From contig CM057059.1 in NCBI GenBank assembly GCA_029945375.1, positions 3,906,001 through 3,970,000 of the forward strand: a stretch of 64,000 nt of DNA. The letters run 5' to 3'. Positions 1-11,264 of the stretch are shown piece by piece; within the stretch, counting starts at the first letter, position 1, and every line of letters begins with the position of its first letter. The position numbers and the translations under genes are program-made. This stretch comes from Agaricus subrufescens. Taxonomy: Eukaryota; Basidiomycota; Agaricomycetes; Agaricales; Agaricaceae. The notes below the pieces were generated by a model. The model saw only the letters and a list, made by a program, of their open reading frames with translations, ran no database searches and was not told where the DNA came from.

Positions 1-700
1 AGATGAGGTTCCTCCACCTGCGAGTGTTTACTCTGGGATCGAGTACGATGTTCATCGTCAAGCGCCTCCTCCGCACGGCTATGAACCGAGTGAATACGAA
101 GCTGATCACTTCCACGGTATGCTTCAATTAACCATTGGTTCACATTGTTTTCGAATACGATCCTTTCGCAGTTTTCAGAGAGGAAGAACTTCTGACGTGC
201 GAAAGGAGCCCTAGAATACGGTTCCACGCCCAAGGTGAGTCAAAGATCGCAATTACATGTAACACTCACAAAATAGTGACCCAGAACTAGAGCGTGACGA
301 ACCTCTAGCTGATGAACCACAGTGCCCCAGCTCAACCATCGATGAACGATTTCAAATAACTGTGAGTGGCCCAGACGACCAGACCGCTGAAATAAAGACC
401 CGAGGGAAACATCTCGTTCGCAAAGTCTTGGCAGCTGTTTGCAAGACTTTTGATATCAGTTACGACAGGTGCGATTTCTCCCTTGTCCCTCGGAAGGAGT
501 CTTGTGATACTACGTTTGGTTTTAGATCTTCGCTTCACGTCGTGACTCATCCTCAGGATGGAGGAGAAGAAAGTATGAGAATGTGTCCGCTCGATTGGTC
601 TATCGCGAGATGTGGTATCACGAGTGTGACTGAACTTAGGATACAAATGCAGTCCCATTCAATATCAGAAACTATGGCTTCCCTGCGCCATGGAACCTGA
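1..700 (+). CDS. 3' end of a spliced gene of unknown function (partial)
   Basis: The reading frame enters from the left edge. I read three exons: 1-116, 172-234 and 291-700, ending at the TGA at 698-700. The splice sites are GTATGC..CAG and GTGAGT..TAG; the second acceptor is the downstream CTAG at 287-290, because the nearer TAG would put a stop in frame. The first exon is Pro/Tyr/Glu-rich (APPPHGYEPSEYEADHF). The last exon encodes a more globular segment with FQITVSGPDD and TELRIQMQS. I recognise no domain and the N-terminus is outside the window. The coding status is supported by the frame staying open through two plausible introns. Confidence 0.55.
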
Positions 701-1632
701 TATGCTTTATGGATATGGTGGCGGTGATTCGAGTCTTGTTTCTGTCGCTGCTGCTACAATTCCTTGGGACATACGTTTGTTCATATATACGCATGATATG
801 GATACCTTAATACCAGTAATTTGCTTGAAAGGTTACGCACTGCGCTGACAAGTCAATGAAACACGTATCACATTGATAACTTATTGAAGCCAGATAATTT
901 ACTTGGCAAAAATATTTAAAGTTATATATTGATAAGATATTTTTATCTAGTCATCAATATTGGATCAATATTGGTCAGCACATATAAATAATTTATATTT
1001 GACTTATCAGTAAGTATATCAAATAACTATTAAAGACATATTTGATCGGAGTTCAAATATTAAAATGATATATTTAGCCGAAAATAGATGACGTATTAAA
1101 ATGGGTTACTGTATATGTTTATAATAATACGGGGGTTACATCATGACTTTATTCTATAAATATTAAAGAGATTCTACATGTAGAATCGTATTGTCAACTG
1201 ACAATTTGATTGGTGATTCACCTTGAGCTTAATTTCTGAATTGGTTAAGGAAGATTGATTCAGCGAGGCGTGACATTGTTGAATCAATGTTAAAGCGAAT
1301 GTGCTGGTAGGATTGAATTGTCGACATATGATTTCACTGGTGTCGACTAAGGAATCAATTTGGGATTCGGCAGAAAAATGGATGTTCGAGTGGAGATTGA
1401 AAGAATTGACTTCAATTGGGCAATTAGCTAATGGGCAAATTGATTGATGATTCGACTAGTAGCACTGTAGAATAGTACAAACTCCTCGAGCAATCTTACT
1501 GGACATAGAGCTGTATCAACATCTTCACCCTCTCCCCATCGCATTCGCATACCCTCATCCACGAACCAATTCAACTTGACCAGTTCCAGACACTCATCTT
1601 CTGACAATGCTGTCCCTTCACAGAATATCTTT
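701..1632. other. AT-rich intergenic DNA
   Basis: No supportable gene is seen. The 840-1180 stretch is very AT-rich with repeated AATATT/TTATAT words. The rest looks like decayed non-coding sequence. Confidence 0.6.
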
Positions 1633-1689
1633 TCAGTCCCCAGTGTTCAATCCTCCCATGAGGGTTATCTGGGACTTGTAGAGGTAGAG

Positions 1690-2012
1690 TAGGGTTTTTA
1701 AAGCAGGGGTGAGCTGGAGATGAGATAGGGAATGAGTAGGGATGGAGTAGGGATGGGCTGGGGATGGGCTGGGGTTGAGGTAGGGATGGGCTGGGGATGG
1801 GCTGGGATTGAGCTGGAGATGAGATAGGGAATGAGTAGGGATGGAGTAGGGATGGGATGGAGTAGGGATGGGCTGGGGATGGGCTGGGGTTGAGGTAGGG
1901 ATGGAGTAGGGATGGGCTGGAGATGGGCTGAGAATGAGGTAGGGATGGAGTAGGGATGGGCTAGGGATGAGCTCTAGATGAGGCAGGGATAAACTAGGGG
2001 TGATGTAGGGAT
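1690..2012. repeat. G-rich minisatellite, about 10-bp units
   Basis: Units such as GGGATGGGCT, GGGATGGAGT and GGGTTGAGGT follow one another with small changes over about 320 bp. Larger blocks recur too: the stretch near 1800-1850 resembles that near 1700-1750. The 127-aa minus-strand ORF here (Pro/Ser/His-rich) is only a translation of the repeat. Confidence 0.9.
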
Positions 2013-2284
2013 GCACTCAAGACAACCTTGATCTCACTTGTGCCTTTATCTGTGTCTTGGTCTTTTTTTTTTTACTTACCTTGCATCAATACTGGGGTTG
2101 GATCAAGTTTACATATATGGACACTAAAATTCAGAGGTTGAAGTGGGGGTAAATTGACCACACACTTGAGCAAGATATGACTAGATACTTTGGGCATCTA
2201 AGAAGCTCTATTGATGCGTCCATGTCGGGGGTTAGGAAGAGCGCACCGGCCGAAGGTCGGGGCGCGATATAACACTGAGTTGGA

Positions 2285-2369
2285 GACGACGTGGGCGCAA
2301 CGGGTGCGGCGGTAAAATACCCCGCACCGCCCGTTTCGTCTTTAAAAGACTCATCAGGCTTACGTCATC
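2285..2369 (-). ncRNA. Candidate type I hammerhead ribozyme
   Basis: Read on the minus strand, the order is: stem I strand GATGACGT, AAGC, core CTGATGA, stem II GTCT..AGAC with a 5-nt loop, core GAAA, a long GC-rich stem III (CGGG..CCCG with TGCGG..CCGCA above a bulge), cleavage triplet GTT, then GC-GCCC-ACGTCGTC closing stem I. Stem I has 2 bp, an internal loop and 8 bp including one G.U pair. All core positions of the family are present (CUGAUGA, GAAA, A15.1-U16.1); position H17 is U rather than the usual C. It lies 3' of the RT ORF on the same strand, as in Penelope-like elements. Cleavage activity is unproven. Confidence 0.72.
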
Positions 2370-2750
2370 GTTAGAGACCTACCGTTCTTATCGATGAAAC
2401 CATCGATAATCGTCGCCGAGCCCGAGACGGCCCGCGCGGTCCGCGATACTATTAAAATAATCAATTAATTAACTTTAATAAACAAGATTTACCTTTCCGA
2501 TACCACGGCCGGCAATTGCCGTGATCCGCGTACTAAGAACTGTACAGCACCAACGGCATGTACAATCCCGTTCCCCTCGGATCCCGGAAACCGCCGAGCC
2601 CACGTGACGAAGTCACGTGTTCTGGCTGGAAAAAATCAAGTGATCACCGCCGTATGACTAAGCAGTGAGCGGGTACTTACCATAATGGGAAACCCGACGC
2701 GCGAACCTGAAAAGGAAATCCCGCCCCTCCCAGACGCCGCCGTGGCCACG

Positions 2751-2783
2751 GTTAGGCAGTTAGGGTTAGGTTAGGGGGTTAGG
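2751..2783 (+). repeat. Interstitial telomere-like repeat tract
   Basis: Several TTAGG/TTAGGG/TTAGGGGG words lie head to tail on the plus strand, so the complementary CCCTAA form is on the retroelement's sense strand, within its 3' untranslated part. TTAGGG is the usual fungal telomere unit. The tract is short and irregular, so it marks an element feature or an old telomere junction, not a chromosome end. Confidence 0.7.
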
Positions 2784-3155
2784 AACAAGCATGGTTAGTG
2801 CTGCTTCCTCTACGCGAAGGTATGGTAGGTACTTACCGCATAAGATCAGTACCGCGAAGGTAGACGACGTCGGTATTACAACCGTCTAAAACGTCGATCC
2901 CAAGTAGTATTCAACTGTGTGATATTGCGCAATGCGATCGGATCCATACACCCGGTAACAACCAAGAACCACTTCACCAAGAACCTGTTAGCTCCCAGTT
3001 CCCCCGTGCTGAAACAGGACACCGATGTGGCGTAAACGAGCCCGCAGACCCGCAATACTCATCCGCCGTGCTATTAATCCGCAGTTACACCCGAACTTGC
3101 TACACGGGCTGCATCCAGGTCCGCAGAATACTCAGCATCCAAGGTTCCATAGAAC

Positions 3156-4260
3156 TCAGTCATCACGGGGTTTCCGGACGATCCATGCGTCTAGCGTACC
3201 ACCCGTATTGGGGGCTGCCACAGTCCTACGATCAATGCGACGTCTAGGAAGAGGCCGCGCAGGTCGAGGAGTCTCAGGAGCCACCACCGGATCCATCGCT
3301 GGAGGCGGAGGCGGTTGAGGAATAGGCGATGTTACCGCTAGGCTATCACGTTGCTCCAGTACGACTTTCCTCCAAATGGAGGTTAAATCGATAAGTTGTT
3401 TGTTGCGTTTTTTAGACACAATAAATTTCTTATCAAGCAAGCCAAGTTTGTCCAAGCGTAAGAATGACCCAAACATCGGGCCAGCGTCGGCGAACTCCCA
3501 GTTAATACCAGCCGGAACGACCGGCGTGAAACTAAGAGTCCTCTGCATAGCCTCGATGAGAGAAACTCGTGGCTTGGACTCGATTATCGAAGTGTGGTAC
3601 CCGGAATCGGGTAGACGCTTGATACCGTAGGCCAGAGAGCGCATTGCTGTAGCCCAACTTGTCTTAATCGTATCTGACAGTTGTTGAACGTTAAACCAAT
3701 CCCAGGAGATGTTATATTCGCTTTTAAGAACAAGCACGTCTGCCCGCAGCGGCGAGTCTTCCCTTAGTCTCGCTTCCCACCGCGCCCGGTAATTATCTCT
3801 TAACCAAGCACGAATTAACAACGGAGGGTAACCACGCATAATGTAGATTTCCGCAATGTCTCTACACGCATTCGAGAAATCGTCAAATCTCGAGGATAGC
3901 GTAGCTAGCCTACTCAGTTCGCCCGTAAATGTGCCCTTTTTGACATATAACGGGTGAGAGCTGATCCATGGAATACGTTCAAAGTGGTTCAGCGGCTTCC
4001 TATAGGGCTTGTGTAATAACTTGCCCTCCTCAATAAAGAGTGTCATATCTAGGAAGACGAGATGATCGGACGATGCTGACCACTCTAATGTACACCCATC
4101 GAATTTGACAGTGTCCCGAAGTAAGGTGCAAGCCTCAGTCTCATTACTAGCATAAACAATGCTTAACACGTCATCGATGTATCTACCGTAGAACGGAATA
4201 GACTCAGAGCAGAGGACGCCTTTGACGGCGTTCTCGAAATGGCATCCATATGGACCTGCC
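3156..4260 (-). pseudogene. Reverse transcriptase C-terminal part, Penelope-like
   Basis: The 378-codon frame contains RT motif C (GRYIDDVLSIVYA), followed by a segment FLDMTLF..GKLLHKPYRKPLNHF and WISSHPLYVKKGTFTGE that matches the thumb-side layout of Penelope-like RTs (YRKP..SCHP..KK). Motif B appears as PYGCHFENA. The catalytic fingers and motif A are missing because the copy is 5' truncated, so it cannot encode an active enzyme. The last 60 residues are Pro/Arg-rich and end in TLDAWIVRKPRDD. The ORF start at 4292 lies in unrelated flanking sequence. The main alternative is another non-LTR RT; the hammerhead nearby favours Penelope. Confidence 0.65.
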
Positions 4261-4299
4261 AAGGTCCGGTGAGCATGCAACGCCCAACCCAAAAATTAA

Positions 4300-5110
4300 A
4301 AAAATTTAAAAAAAAATTTTTTTTGACAGGGGATGTGTGTGTGTGTGTGTATGTATGTACAATCTCCCAAACAAGGACCAGATTGTTATCACTTTGCATG
4401 AATGGGGGGAGGAGGGAGGAGGAGATGAAGGGAAAACTACACAAGAAATGAGGGGGGGAGAACCAATGTTGATTGATTCACACAAGATTTGCCTAAGCAA
4501 CATCTGAGTGATGCATGAGAATCATAGTCATGTGATGTGTCATGTGACCTAACTGTATTACCATTGCTGGTGCCAATGGGTGGGCGACAGCCTGTGGGGG
4601 GTGCAGCATGGGAAACCTTGAAAAGGTTTCAGTGGAGCAAAAATAGGTTGGAATTTTGTTGATTTTTTGAGCTTTGTTTGAGGTTGTTTGGTGGAGAATT
4701 GGCTGAGATATTTGAAAAATAAAGGATGAAATTATATTAAGTTGCCACCAGGAGCCACCAGCTAGCCACCAGGGTACCCACCAGGAGGCACCAGATTGGC
4801 CACTGGCGTGATTACGTAAGCAGCGGAGTTTGATAGCACAAAAAATGCGGTGATTTTTTTCCTTTTTTTTGGTGGTAGTTTCGTGGAAAGTTATGTAATA
4901 TTGGGCGAGTTGTTTGCAAAAAATTTGCCCAGAGTCGACTCTTTTGGGAAATTGGGCACAAAAATAGCCACTGGTGGCTCGGGGGCTTGCCACCAGAGTG
5001 GCCACTGACCACCAAAAAATATATATTACATAATATCTAGCCACTCTGAGATTATCTAATCAGACCACAGCCACCCAGTTATTGGTGGTCACTGGTGGCT
5101 AGGTTTGGGT
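4300..5110. other. Low-complexity and GCCACC(A)G-rich repeats, no gene
   Basis: The stretch opens with A/T homopolymers and a (GT)n microsatellite at about 4334-4352. From 4740 on, words such as GCCACCAG and CACTGGTGGC recur many times in both orientations, continuing after the hAT-like insertion up to about 5960. The short ORFs here show no family features and follow these repeats. Confidence 0.6.
4797..4895. repeat. Dispersed repeat, copy 1 (second copy near 17970-18065)
   Basis: This copy reads TGGC..GTGATTACGTAAGCAG, then AAAAAATGCG..TTTTTTTCC and TTTTTTTTGGT..TTTCGTG. The same order of words, with point changes, is found at about 17970-18065 upstream of the CRN gene. No ORF spans either copy. 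It is an old dispersed repeat of unknown class. Confidence 0.6.
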
Positions 5111-5653
5111 CAAGGGGGTGGCACTGGAGAAATCTGAGCTTTCAACTGTTGTTGCCTCCTTGATGACAAGTGTCTGGAGTCCTCATAGGGACTTTACCAA
5201 ATTTAGTCAATCTGCATATGATTAGATTACATAGGTGCAGACAAATCTATCCAAAATCCTTGTTTTTGGGAATGTTTGGGCGCTGTTTCAGCCTCCATTG
5301 CTCACTTCGTCTTGTCCTTCAACCTTTCAAAATGGCAGCTTATTAGGATTCCACTCCTTTGCAAATTTAAGTCTTTCCGGCTCAGGAACTTGCATGCCTT
5401 TTATTCCGCTGAGAGATTGCTGGCCACTCCTATGTAACAGTACATGAGGTTGTAGCCACCCTCAATTGCTCAAGCAAAAGGCAGAGTTTCACCCTTATAG
5501 GATTTGTAAAAGACAGAATCTAAGTGGTGACATCCAATCTAATCATATGCAGATTAACCAAATTTGGCAAAGTGCCTATGAGGACTCTGGGCACTTGTCA
5601 TTGAGGAGGCAACAACAGTTGAAAGCTTGGATTTCTCTGGTGCCATCCCCTTG
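5111..5653. mobile_element. hAT-like MITE with 8-bp target duplication
   Basis: The ends are inverted repeats of about 110 bp, beginning CAAGGGGGTGGCACTGGAG on the left and, read on the opposite strand, CAAGGGGATGGCACCAGAG on the right. The flanking 8-bp direct repeats GTTTGGGT (5103-5110 and 5654-5661) are identical. CA(A/G)GGG-type ends with an 8-bp duplication are the hAT signature. There is no transposase ORF, so it is a 543-bp non-autonomous element. It landed in the GGTTTGGGTTATGTAATC repeat that recurs just to its right. Confidence 0.8.
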
Positions 5654-5960
5654 GTTTGGGTTATGTAATCATAGGGTGGTCGCTTGTGGCAGGCTTGGGT
5701 TATGTAATCGAACCACAGCCACCCGGTTATAGGTGGTCACTGGTGGCAAGGTTTGGGTTATGTAATCAGATCACAGCCACTCGATTATCTTGTGGGTGGC
5801 TGTGGTCGGTGGCTATCTAATCTTGCCACCGGCTGCTACTCGATTATATAATCGGTGGCTCTGCTCGGTGGTCCATGGGTGGCCAGCCCTGGGGATTGCC
5901 AGTGGCTGTTCCCACGTGTCTCGTGTGGCTACAGCATGGCCACGTGGTGGCTGTGCTGCC
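5654..5960. repeat. GGTGGC / TTATGTAATC repeat units
   Basis: The words GGTTTGGGTTATGTAATC, ACCACAGCCACCCGG and GGTGGTCACTGGTGGC return at about 50-70-bp spacing. The ORFs overlapping this stretch are repeat translations. Confidence 0.6.
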
Positions 5961-6460
5961 ACCAGTCCACCCTCCCACCTCCATGTTCGTCTGACCACAG
6001 GTCGCCGCCATGCCCACCGATCGGGCTCAAATCTTTTTAAGAAGGACGCGACGTTGGAAAGGGGAGGATTGGAGAACGAGAAGGGTAGGGAATGAAAACT
6101 GAAGCGAGAAAAAATGGGACAATTCGGTAGACAGGTAAGTTGGAAAGAACTCGTCATCGCATGCGCTGTACTCACTCCAACTTCACCAAACTTTAGCTGT
6201 GTAATGCGATTATAATAGGCTCCGTGTGTACAGACATTGAAGTGAATTGAAGCATTTACGACTTCGCAATTTGCGATTGATGTCAAGGCTGTCTATCATC
6301 ACCCAGGAAGAATATTTCATAGGTAATTCGCGTTTGCACTGACATGTCCCATACTTTAGGTACGCGTTGAGGACCCCCATCGCTAGTTACTCCTGTAATT
6401 TGAAGCCAAACGGTCATGGCGTTGTGCTATGACAAGCCAAACTGCACATTGGCTACAACA
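5960..6460. repeat. About 500-bp dispersed repeat, copy A
   Basis: Conserved blocks appear in this order: ACCTCCATGTTCGTC, GGAAAGGGGAGGATT, TAGACAGGTAAGTT..GAAAGAA, CACCAAACTTTAGCT, GCGATTATAATAGG, GAATATT.CATAGGTAATT and GCGTTGTGCTATGACAAGCC. Copy B follows directly and copy C is at 11265-11800. Every copy keeps two intron-like intervals, GTAAGT/GTAGGT..TAG and GTAATT..TAG, but no reading frame is shared among them. Confidence 0.7.
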
Positions 6461-6965
6461 TCAATGTGTCTCCACTCCCTTACCTCCATGTTCGTGTCAT
6501 CATTGGTCGCTGGCATGCCCACCGACCGGGCCCAAACTTTTTTCGGACGGCCGGGCCAATGGAAAGGGGAGGATTAGAGAACGAGAAGGCTAGCGATTGA
6601 AATTTGAAGCGAGGAAAAATCGGACGTGTTGGTAGACAGGTAAGTTTGAAAGAATCTGTCGTCGTGAGCTATATACTTACTCTAAATTCACCAAACTGTA
6701 GCTCCGTAGTGCGATTGGTATAGGCCCCATATGTACGAAGTTTGAAACCAATCGAACCAATTTTACGATTGCTATTTGTTGTCGAAATCAAGGGTGTCTG
6801 CTGCTATCAATAAAGAATATTGCGTAGGTAATTTGCTTTCGTACTGACACCTCCCATATTATAGACACTTGTTGACACTTCCCACCGCTATCTGCTCCCG
6901 TAATTTCAAGTCAAACGGGTCACGCGTTGTGCTACGACAAGCCAAACTACACCTCTGAAGACAAC
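6461..6965. repeat. About 500-bp dispersed repeat, copy B
   Basis: This copy follows copy A head to tail with the same block order (ACCTCCATGTTCGTG, GGAAAGGGGAGGATT, GTAGACAGGTAAGTTTGAAAG, GGTAATTTGC, GCGTTGTGCTACGACAAGCC). Divergence is visible throughout, so the duplication is not recent. Confidence 0.7.
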
Positions 6966-6981
6966 GCCCTCTCCTCCAATT

Positions 6982-9900
6982 TTGCCACCTGTGCGTGCGG
7001 CTCGAAGGTCCGTGACTGTGTCCTCACTCAGATGGTTGTGTCCGTTGAAGACAATCTTTCCCCTTCATTCAGTTGACCCCAGCACCCTTATAGGCAAGCA
7101 GCGAGGCTTTCGCACAAGGGAGCGAACCTCCTCTTCGAGTAATATGGCTGGTGTGGAAGTATTCAGCAACAACCCCTTTGTTTCCCATGTGGAAGGGCCA
7201 AGGGGGGCACCGTATGTGATGAGCTCGCCACCCGCTCCGCTCTCCTCTGTAAGCATTTTCTTCTCGCTTACATCTTTACTCACAAACGTCATCTCAGCTC
7301 TCCCACTTTCTACACCACCCCGCATGAGCTGTACCTCCGGTAATCTGCCTTCGTCTTCCTTTGATCGACTCTTGCCAGAATTGGGCCCTGCAGACGACAA
7401 TGAAGGCCAGATGCTATTCAAAATGCGTAAGAAATTGAAGAAATAGTTGAGGAGGTCCCTGGCCAATAGCCTCTGAAAGTAGCTAGCGCCGACGAGATCA
7501 GCTTTGGCTTGGCAATGAGAATGGATGGAATATCAATCCCAGACATGGGTCTCGTGCGTCAATGTTCATTCTCTCTCGTCATTCTCATTCTCATATTCTT
7601 ATTCTAGTTCGTCACATACCTCCACCGCCACTACCAGCAACATGACATCACACCTCCATCGATGTCTTGTCGCCTTCAGGCTACCTTAAGTCTATATCAA
7701 CCCATTGAAAGAAACAATTCCAACAGACACCACGAAAAAGACATAAGAGAATGCACCCGCCTCCTCGTCCTTGCCCTCCTCACACTCTCCCTGCTTCAAT
7801 ATCCATCTCCTCTCACTGTTCCCGCTCACACTCGAGATTGCGTTCGCCCAGGTCCCCCTGTCATCAACACCCTGCACCAACATCTACCGCTATCATGACG
7901 CCACCGTCTCCCCGCAATTCCAAACTACCCAATGTATTTCCAGCGCCTTCATCTCCTGACAAGGGGAAGGTATTGTGCAACCACCAGACGATGAAGAAAT
8001 CATACGGGACTCTCCAGAATCTCCACCACCCGATCCTATCAACGAACCCTCATCACCAATGTCCCCGGCCACACCTACTCCACCACCTCCGCCCATGCTA
8101 CCGCCACCACCAGCGTCTCTGTTGGAAGGCAAGGGTTCTGGAAAGATAGAAGTCGACCAGGAAGTACCAAAGGAGACTATTAGCGATCAGGATGAGCTGA
8201 AGGAGCGAGAGCTACTGATAGCGGACGACAACCCAACACTTCAGTATCCTTCCCACCTCCACCCTCGTGGTTTTCTCGGAAAGCAACCACCCCTCCATGT
8301 TCAGGCCCATCGTTCATCGATCTGACCATCTCTCCCGCCGACCCTTCACATACAACAACCGAACCACCAGATCTAGTTTCGAGCAAAGTCGAATCCGTAT
8401 CTCCTCCACCTGCCCCCGTTCAATCCCTACCGAAAGTAAAGATGTCTCTGAAAGATTTTGCTGCAAGGAAGAAGAAGCTTAGAGAGGAGAATCCGGGGCA
8501 GATGGGGAAGGGCGAGGTTGATGGGATGAACTCGCCAATCGTGGACTCTTCGATCATCGCCCTGGATTGCACCATGAACACAAGCGCAGCGGTGGCGCAG
8601 GCCATTAACTCTTCTAGTCTCGTCAATGATAAAGTACGTGATTCTCATTTCATTTCATGAAGCGGTTCAAGTGAAACATCTTATATAGCCACTTCTCAAG
8701 TTTACTCCGCGTATAATGACGAGCACGTCGCTGCCGGTCAAGTTGCACTCTGAGATGAGACACGTCGGCGGTAATGTTTCCTCAGCTCATGGCAATTCTA
8801 AATCTCCAAATCCTGTGTTGTCGCCCTCTACTTCCTCTTCCCCTTTACCAACAACCACCCCCTTGATATCATCTGCTCCCTCATCCCAGTTGACAGCAAA
8901 ACCAGGTGCAGGATCACCGTCGACTTATGCATCATCAACATTCGAGGCGTTAATATCTACTAAGCCCCCTCCAATCAACGGTTCATGGGCGGATATTATG
9001 CTATCTGTAGGAGAGAAGGAGGAGAGAGAGAGCTCAAAGGGAAAAGGAGGAGCGTGAAAGGAAAGCAAAGGAGGAGAGCGAGAAGGAAGCGAAAAAAGCT
9101 GCCGTACCTCGGCAAAATTCTAATGACAAATTCTAATGACACGCACGAGCAGAGGCTTGATATACTGGAGGAGGAGTTGAAGAGGGAGAAAGAGAAAACG
9201 AAACAGCTTATGGAAGCGAGAAAGAAGGGAGCGATGGACACTTGGGAGAAATCAAAGTTGAAGAGTTTTCTCGAGGGGTCAACAAGTGCGCACTTTGAAT
9301 CCTTCATTGCGCGTTTGTGTATATTGTAAACTGACGGATTTCTGTGTAGGTACGGAAAAATTCAAGGTCAATCAAACCGCCTCCGAACAACGTTCAGTAT
9401 CACCACCACCGGCACTTAGGCCCCTGGTCAACTCGACGATTAATACGCCTGGCGTCATGGTTCCACGCATTCGCCCGTTGCGATGCAAGGACAACAATGA
9501 ACTCGCACAGAAACAACCTTCAATGACCCCTAACTCGCCCACTATCCCCTCGCCGAGTCCATCTTCCTCGACATCAACCACAGCGCCGCCGCCTCTGTCT
9601 TCTGCTGCTCCACCACCCCCATCGGATACACCTTCGACTACCTCTCGTTCTCATTCACCCACTAACCCGATGACGAGACGACCCGTACCGAAATCAGCAG
9701 CACCTCTTGCACCGCGAGCACCGCGAGCTAGGCCGAAAGTTGGTCTTACCGGTGTCGCGCCTCCGACTGGCCCCAGGGCATTAAAGGGTTCGATGTCGGG
9801 CGCACCGACGACAAGGGCGATTGGTTGCGCCGGGCCGGCCAGAGCTTCGAACACTACAAACTCTTTGCCGTCATCATCGTCATCATCATCCACACATCCT

Positions 9901-10569
9901 CCCCAGCCCAAAACGTCGCCCCCGCCTCAGCCCCCACCTCCACCAGCCGTAGCGACTAGTAATGCCATTCATCAGCCAATGCCACTATCAGCCGTCAGAA
10001 TGGCTTCCCCCCGGCGATTGGCATCCAGTACGCCCCCGCCTCCGCCTTCTGCCTTGGAGGGCGCTTCCTTTAGCGATGTCAAGGACTCGTCGAATTTGGG
10101 CCTGGTTGAACGCATGCGTCCGACGCCGTCAACGAGTTCAGTTGGGGCAAATGCAGCAAGTTCCCGACTGCAAGCTATAAATACAAGGATTCCCGCAACC
10201 CGTAATACCTCCAGGTCAAATACACCGAACTCATCCACGCCCGTCACTCCCACTGCTACACCGACCCCCACATCAATTCCTCCTAGTGCCAGCCTACCAC
10301 CACGCCCTCCCGTCACTGTCACGACTCCTTCACATCACCTTCACCGCGATCCCATCAGCAGTATGATGGCTATGGGGATGGGAATCAATAATAGCAATAA
10401 TAGTGCCGGTAGTACTAAGAGGCTGGGGAATGATTGGGTGAGATATGATCGAGATCGGGATAGGGATAGGGAAAGGTCGAGCAGTAAAGAGAGGGAGAGG
10501 GAGAAAGAATGGGATCGTTGGACGCCGCGGCCGCGTAGGGATTGGGATTCGTGGCCTCGGACAAAATGA
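6982..10569 (+). pseudogene. Decayed spliced gene, Pro/Ser-rich; C-terminal part of a Set3-like protein?
   Basis: The well-supported part runs from about 7750 to the TGA at 10567-10569. The segment LPKVKMSLKDFAARKKKLR (8415-8470) resembles a motif I associate with agaricomycete Set3-type PHD/SET proteins; no PHD or SET domain is visible. Introns are placed at about 8635-8690 (GTACGT..TAG) and 9284-9350 (GTGCGC..TAG). A charged coiled-coil stretch (QRLDILEEELKREKEKT) precedes a 400-residue Pro/Ser/Thr-rich tail ending in RDRDRDRE and PRRDWDSW. The frame is broken near 7965, near 8230, in a (GA)n run near 9020, and by a 13-bp tandem duplication near 9120-9140. These breaks point to a pseudogene unless they are assembly errors. 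The 5' limit is uncertain. Confidence 0.5.
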
Positions 10570-10904
10570 CAAGTATTAAGGCATGTCAGCGGTAAGCTGG
10601 AGGGCCTTTGTTTTTTTTTTTCTTTTGCTGTCGAGCAATGCTCGTTTTTTATTCATTCACCATGGCCTCCATTTCACGAGGGATATCATTGCTTTCACCT
10701 TTGCTGTTTGTGCTTCGCCTGTTCGTCATTGGAAGTCATTATAATTGTACGAAAATTTTATTTGCTAATTCAATCACTGTGTTTGTGATATCCGGGTCTA
10801 GACAACATGTATTCGAATTCAGCATGCACTATGACCCGAGGGTTACGACTTGCTTTGGGATAAGTCAGGCCAGTACGGAATGGGTCATATATTAAACACG
10901 AGAA
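10570..10904. other. Intergenic, no gene seen
   Basis: T-rich sequence follows the stop of the upstream gene. A 95-codon hydrophobic ORF at 10608-10895 has no supporting features. Confidence 0.5.
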
Positions 10905-11078
10905 ATGTCAGATGCTGCCATAATCCTCTCGTACTTCAGCGTTGACCAATCCTGCCGTACTGATGTCCCCGAGGACAGCACGGTCGACAAGCTGGAGAGC
11001 CTGATCAACGAAAATACTATCCTCGCGACATCGATCTTGGCTATCTCAACCAGCCCTGCTGTGATCACTGAGCTTTAA
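10905..11078 (+). pseudogene. Orphan CRN header-like fragment
   Basis: A 57-codon frame opens with ATG and reads SYFSVDQSCRTDVPED, then STVDKLESLINEN. This is the pattern of a CRN ubiquitin-like header: a first beta strand, a D/E-V-P-x-x-x-T-V strand, then a helix that starts DKLE. It stops before the rest of the fold and no C-terminal domain follows. The full header exons 7 kb to the right have the same opening (CIVDQS). It is best read as a decayed or orphan header. Chance similarity is possible, as the match is short. Confidence 0.35.
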
Positions 11079-11264
11079 ATAGTCGCCATTTGATATTGAT
11101 ACATACTTTAGGTCGTATCGTGCCGACCATTTCCTCCCCGCAATCTGACACCATGAAGGCTGAATTGACATTCATCTAAGTCTGGGAATAACCAGTTTCT
11201 GATTCTCTATTCTATCTTAAATTGCGAGAGCGAGGTGTTGAGAGAGGGTTGGGCATAGCCTGCT

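Larger units (their letters stand above)
2200..4265 (-). mobile_element. 5'-truncated Penelope-like retroelement
   Basis: This minus-strand unit joins the C-terminal part of a reverse transcriptase (3156-4260) to a roughly 900-bp 3' region holding a hammerhead-like motif (2285-2369) and a telomere-type repeat tract (2751-2783). Penelope-like elements are known to carry hammerhead ribozymes, and endonuclease-lacking members in basidiomycetes (the Coprina group) are associated with telomeres. No GIY-YIG endonuclease is visible after the RT, which fits that group. The 5' end is lost near 4265, where the sequence switches to an A/T-homopolymer and (GT)n tract. The right-hand limit near 2200 is a guess. 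Confidence 0.6.

Noticed and set aside
1633..2016. 127-codon Pro/His/Ser ORF on the minus strand
   Set aside because: It is a direct translation of the 10-bp minisatellite.
2751..2783. True chromosome end
   Set aside because: The tract is short and irregular and is followed on both sides by ordinary sequence.
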